The notes below the pieces were generated by a model that saw only the letters and a list, made by a program, of their open reading frames with translations, searched no databases and was not told the origin of the DNA. Below, in pieces: positions 61,524 to 64,000 of a stretch of 64,000 nt of DNA; positions within the stretch are counted from its first letter, which is position 1, and the number at the start of each line of letters is the position of its first letter. The stretch spans positions 1 to 64,000 of the forward strand of contig JAGHVH010000012.1 in NCBI GenBank assembly GCA_018064455.1, given 5' to 3'. Made by a program: the position numbers and the translations under genes. The stretch is from Candidatus Limimonas egerieequi (GTDB taxonomy: Bacteria; Bacillota; Clostridia; Oscillospirales; Acutalibacteraceae).

Positions 61524-61583
61524 TTTTTGTCAATCATTGATGAGATATACCTTGATTTCCTCACCTTATTACAGGACACCAAA
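61524..61583. repeat. Deletion scar of the 60184 gene
   Basis: 61525-61555 matches 60179-60209 exactly (31 bases), continuing at 61551-61567 with sequence from 60301-60317 through a shared CTTGA, and then a CAGGACAC shared with 60469-60476. So a duplicate has lost most of its coding part by deletion at short repeats. Confidence 0.8.
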
Positions 61584-61762
61584 AAATTGCGGAATCCGCA
61601 AAAATTCTTTGAGGTATGTTGACTTTCATGTCAGTGTGTGGCTTGCGAACTCAAAGAGACCCATACCTGATGAGAGAAGACTGTTTATTTGTATTATAAA
61701 ACAATGTTATGAAAATCAAAAGGAAAATGTGATATAATCTTCTGCATAAGGAGGAGATATTA
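61584..61762. other. Non-coding stretch before the hydrolase
   Basis: Contains a small TTGCGGA / TCCGCAA hairpin and a longer AGGTATG / CATACCT inverted repeat (61614 and 61661), then a TATAAT at 61733-61738 and AGGAGGAG ribosome site for the hydrolase. No gene seen. Confidence 0.6.
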
Positions 61763-62725
61763 ATGGGAATCGTATACAACATGCTCTTCGGTGGCGCACA
61801 AAAGCCAATCAACAGGGATCCAAAGAAGGTTGTGGCAATGCCAAAACCTGTAATCAAAGCTTTTGATTGGCTGGCAGAAAGGCCAATGTATGAGCCTTTG
61901 CGTGCGCTTTGTCGTATGGAATCAACATTCCTTAAAATGGATGGTAAACCATTTAAGGATGCTCTTATAAAGTGTAACAGTTATGAAAGTTCAGAACTCT
62001 ATTTAGATGGTCTTCATGGCACACTGTTTTACAGTGCTACACCATCTAAAAAGTTTGTACTTGGTATTCATGGCTACCGTATGAATAGCATTTCTGAATT
62101 TGCAAGATATGTCCCTATTTATCACGACATGGGATACAACTTCCTTGCAATAGATAACTGTGGTGCTGGTGAATTAGAAGGTGAATTTGTTTCATTCGGT
62201 GTCAAGGAATCCGCGGATGCTATCCGCTGGGCTAAACTCCTTGTTGAAAAGTTTGGCCAGGATATTGAAATACTTATTTACGGATTATCACTCGGTGGCG
62301 CAACTACTCTTATCGCCTGTGGCGACAAGAACCTCCCTTCTCAGGTACGTTGCGCTATTGTAGACAGCCCTTACTCATCATTCAGAGCTGAGGAAGACTA
62401 CATCTTAAGCCTTCTTAAGCTCCCAGAGGCTGTCTACCCTGTATTCTTCTTTATTATCAACTACGTTTTCAAGAAGAATACCGGTTTAAACCTTAGGGAC
62501 GCAGCCCCTATTAAAGCTGTTAAGAAGGCTTTAGTGCCTATCTTGTTTATCCACGGCGAAGACGATGTCTTCGTGCCAAGCAAGTTCTCCAAGGAGCTTG
62601 TCCGCGCCTGTGGCTCTCAGTCCCAGCTTGAACTCTTTGACGAGGCAAGCCACTGTCAAAGCTTCCACTGGGAACCAGAACGCTACACCGCGCTCATCCG
62701 CTCCTGGGCTGAAAAATATATGTAA
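61763..62725 (+). CDS. Alpha/beta hydrolase
   Basis: 320 residues. Serine hydrolase fold with FVLGIHGYRMNS near 97-108 (oxyanion region), nucleophile elbow IYGLSLGGATT near 174-184 (Ser178), Asp in GEDDVFVPSKF near 276 and His in EASHCQSFH near 301. Resembles BD-FAE/YqkD-like lipases or peptidases. Substrate unknown. The N-terminus has no clear signal peptide. Stands alone. Confidence 0.9.
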   Translation: MGIVYNMLFGGAQKPINRDPKKVVAMPKPVIKAFDWLAERPMYEPLRALCRMESTFLKMDGKPFKDALIKCNSYESSELYLDGLHGTLFYSATPSKKFVLGIHGYRMNSISEFARYVPIYHDMGYNFLAIDNCGAGELEGEFVSFGVKESADAIRWAKLLVEKFGQDIEILIYGLSLGGATTLIACGDKNLPSQVRCAIVDSPYSSFRAEEDYILSLLKLPEAVYPVFFFIINYVFKKNTGLNLRDAAPIKAVKKALVPILFIHGEDDVFVPSKFSKELVRACGSQSQLELFDEASHCQSFHWEPERYTALIRSWAEKYM

Positions 62726-62727
62726 AT

Positions 62728-62768
62728 CAAAGTGGCTACAATTTATTTTTGTAGCCACTTTTTCTTAT
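62728..62768 (+). terminator. Terminator of the hydrolase gene
   Basis: AAGTGGCTACAA / TTGTAGCCACTT hairpin followed by TTTCTT. Its right arm contains TGTAGCCA, so it looks like the left box of the CGTATA motif. Confidence 0.85.
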
Positions 62769-62779
62769 TTCTTCATACA
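62750..62779 (+). promoter_or_regulatory. Degenerate copy of the ECF-like motif
   Basis: TGTAGC (62750-62755) with CATACA (62774-62779), 18-base spacer and AAAGAGAATC downstream. Likely a decayed copy; the TA module may use it. Confidence 0.35.
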
Positions 62780-62852
62780 AAGAGAATCTTGATAAATATA
62801 TATCTATTTGATATACTTTAGATAGTGTAATTGGGTAAAAGGGGTGTAAATT

Positions 62853-63170
62853 ATGGCAAGAACAGCAAGTATATTAGTCCACGTTGAACCAGAGGTAAAA
62901 GAGGAGGCTGATGCTATCTTGAACCAACTTGGCATTACTATGTCTGGCGCTATTAATTTGTATCTCAAACAAATCGTTCAGTGTAAGGGTATTCCCTTTG
63001 ACCTGAAACTTCCCGAGAATCCATTGCCAAACTTTTTTGACATGACGCCCGAGGAACAGAAGGCGTATATTCAACAGGGTTTAGATGATATTAAAAATGG
63101 CAAAACAGTATCTCTGGAAGAATTAAAGAATATTTTTGAGGAAGATTTTGGATATTCCTTGGAAGGTTGA
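62853..63170 (+). CDS. RelB/DinJ-family antitoxin
   Basis: 105 residues: an N-terminal ribbon-helix-helix (MARTASILVHVEPEVKEEADAILNQLGITMSGAINLYLK) and a C-terminal toxin-binding tail. It should repress its operon and neutralise the toxin encoded next. Confidence 0.9.
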   Translation: MARTASILVHVEPEVKEEADAILNQLGITMSGAINLYLKQIVQCKGIPFDLKLPENPLPNFFDMTPEEQKAYIQQGLDDIKNGKTVSLEELKNIFEEDFGYSLEG

Positions 63171-63462
63171 AATTGCCAGTAGCGCTTTAACAGACTTACA
63201 ATTGATTTGTTCTTACATTACTCTAGTATTGAATAATCCTATTGCTGCTATGAGCACTTATGAAAGCATCATAAGTTCCTTTAATTCATTACAAGAATTT
63301 CCAAAACGCTTTAGAATTCGCGAAGAAATGCAGTTTGAAGAACAAAAAGTTAGAAGTATGATTGTTAAGAACTATTTGATTTTGTATACTGTTATTGACG
63401 AAACACATACAGTGAGTATTATTCATATACTCAATGGTAAACAAAATATTGAGAACATTTAA
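63136..63462 (+). CDS. RelE/ParE-family toxin
   Basis: About 104-108 residues. Core WKVEIASSALTDLQLICSYI near 9-28, then RFRIREEMQFEEQKVRSMIVKNYLILYTV near 59 and a C-terminal VSIIHILNGKQNIENI. No ATG fits; TTG at 63136 or 63148 is possible, with GAGGAAG between. Overlaps the antitoxin, the usual layout. Target, gyrase or mRNA at the ribosome, is not clear. Confidence 0.8.
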   Translation: MRKILDIPWKVEIASSALTDLQLICSYITLVLNNPIAAMSTYESIISSFNSLQEFPKRFRIREEMQFEEQKVRSMIVKNYLILYTVIDETHTVSIIHILNGKQNIENI

Positions 63463-63468
63463 TAGCAA

Positions 63469-63507
63469 CAAAATGAGCACCGTTTTAACCGGTGCTCATT
63501 TTTGTAG
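63469..63507. terminator. Terminator of the TA module
   Basis: AAATGAGCACC / GGTGCTCATTTTT hairpin between the TA module and the minus-strand acidic pair. Confidence 0.85.
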
Positions 63508-63520
63508 CCATTTTTCTTTG

Positions 63521-63730
63521 TCACTTATTGTTAATGCTATCAATTACATCGACATTATAGAGATCCTTGCCAAGCATAGCATTGTTGCCAATGTTCGCAA
63601 TTGGATCATCTGATTGTTCAAGTCCCATTAGGTCACGTTGAATATCTAGCTTTACTAGTTCGTCCCGTGACACACCTGTCTGGGATGACAATATGGTGTT
63701 GTGCTCAATTGATTTTCCAATATCCATCAT
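63521..63730 (-). CDS. Small hypothetical protein, coupled pair second gene
   Basis: 69 residues, MMDIGKSIEHNTILSSQTGV onward, neutral-to-acidic with no recognised domain. Its start overlaps the stop of the preceding gene (ATGA at 63727-63730). An alternative Met is the next codon. Confidence 0.55.
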   Translation of the reverse strand: MMDIGKSIEHNTILSSQTGVSRDELVKLDIQRDLMGLEQSDDPIANIGNNAMLGKDLYNVDVIDSINNK

Positions 63731-63870
63731 AGTATATCATCCAATATATCAAGTACCTCTAGCTCTTCAACGTAGTCCATATCCTCATCAAAGAGTGGCT
63801 CATCAAAGAGGTGCTCTACGTTGCCGTCCTCATCACGAATAGGTTCAAATAATTTACTGAAAAGTCCCAT
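63727..63870 (-). CDS. Small acidic protein, coupled pair first gene
   Basis: 47 residues from the ATG at 63870, AAAAGGAGG upstream. MGLFSKLFEPIRDEDGNVEH then a strongly acidic DEPLFDEDMDYVEELEVLDI stretch. Two internal LFDE repeats. Function unknown; could be a small antitoxin-like or adaptor protein. Precedes and overlaps the 63521 gene. Confidence 0.55.
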   Translation of the reverse strand: MGLFSKLFEPIRDEDGNVEHLFDEPLFDEDMDYVEELEVLDILDDIL

Positions 63871-64000
63871 ATTTTTTCCTCCTTTTCAGTTTCATCCTAC
63901 CATGCCTGTTGTACCAATATATGTACTTAATTTATTTGTATTTTATATCACCAATATAAATCATTTTACCTAGAGGATATAAAAGGCGTGCAAGTACTTC

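Noticed and set aside
63503-63530. TGTAGCCATTTTT near 63503
   Set aside because: It is part of a terminator tail; no CGTATA follows at 16-17 bases.

Overview
The window looks like chromosome from a low-to-mid-GC Gram-positive anaerobe of the Clostridia, most like Lachnospiraceae. The reasons are a SAM-I riboswitch on metK, the YfmF/YfmH peptidase pair, an ECF-type vitamin S component, a thioester/SpaA surface protein with a sortase-like tail, and strong GGAGG ribosome sites. No rRNA operon, phage module, CRISPR array or insertion sequence was seen. One tRNA gene (Arg, ACG) is present.

Bases 1-8997 hold core genes: a RibU-like S component, riboswitch-controlled metK with two small partners, a HAD phosphatase with nicotinate phosphoribosyltransferase, a divergent small regulator, a split chromate-type transporter, hflX, a phosphoesterase and an acetyltransferase. 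At 9061-10666 lies a two-gene unit, a HipA-like kinase and a DUF2442-HTH protein, whose promoter sits on a perfect 34-base palindrome.

Bases 10704-45433 are mostly minus-strand housekeeping and transport genes: CotH-like protein, malQ, pilT, a three-gene amino-acid ABC transporter, a drug/metabolite transporter with a heterodimeric ABC exporter and alr, rplU-rpmA, lgt with two M16-like proteins, adenine deaminase, thrS, a surface adhesin, a tail-less ssb, a beta-CASP nuclease, a fused amino-acid ABC system and an HD-GYP protein. The plus-strand exception is yhaM-prmA.

From about 45400 to the end the region is accessory. It carries five helically phased CRP/FNR-like half or full palindromes, two secreted proteins with a similar membrane-anchor tail, a transporter with a fused kinase-like ATPase domain, a tripartite HipBST-type toxin-antitoxin system, a truncated fic gene, nine small double-glycine leader peptides in five transcription units, a peptide deformylase operon with two paralogous small proteins, an ADP-ribosylglycohydrolase next to a macrodomain protein, a putative RelE/EndoU-type nuclease and a RelBE-type module.

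The most interesting signal is a repeated promoter-like motif, TGTAGCC followed by a T-rich stretch and CGTATA, with a 16-17 base spacer. It lies upstream of five peptide units, a 21-codon mini-ORF and both secreted-protein genes. Its layout resembles an ECF sigma factor promoter, so these dispersed genes may form one regulon of exported peptides and surface proteins. No matching exporter (C39 peptidase ABC), sigma factor or modifying enzyme is present in the window.
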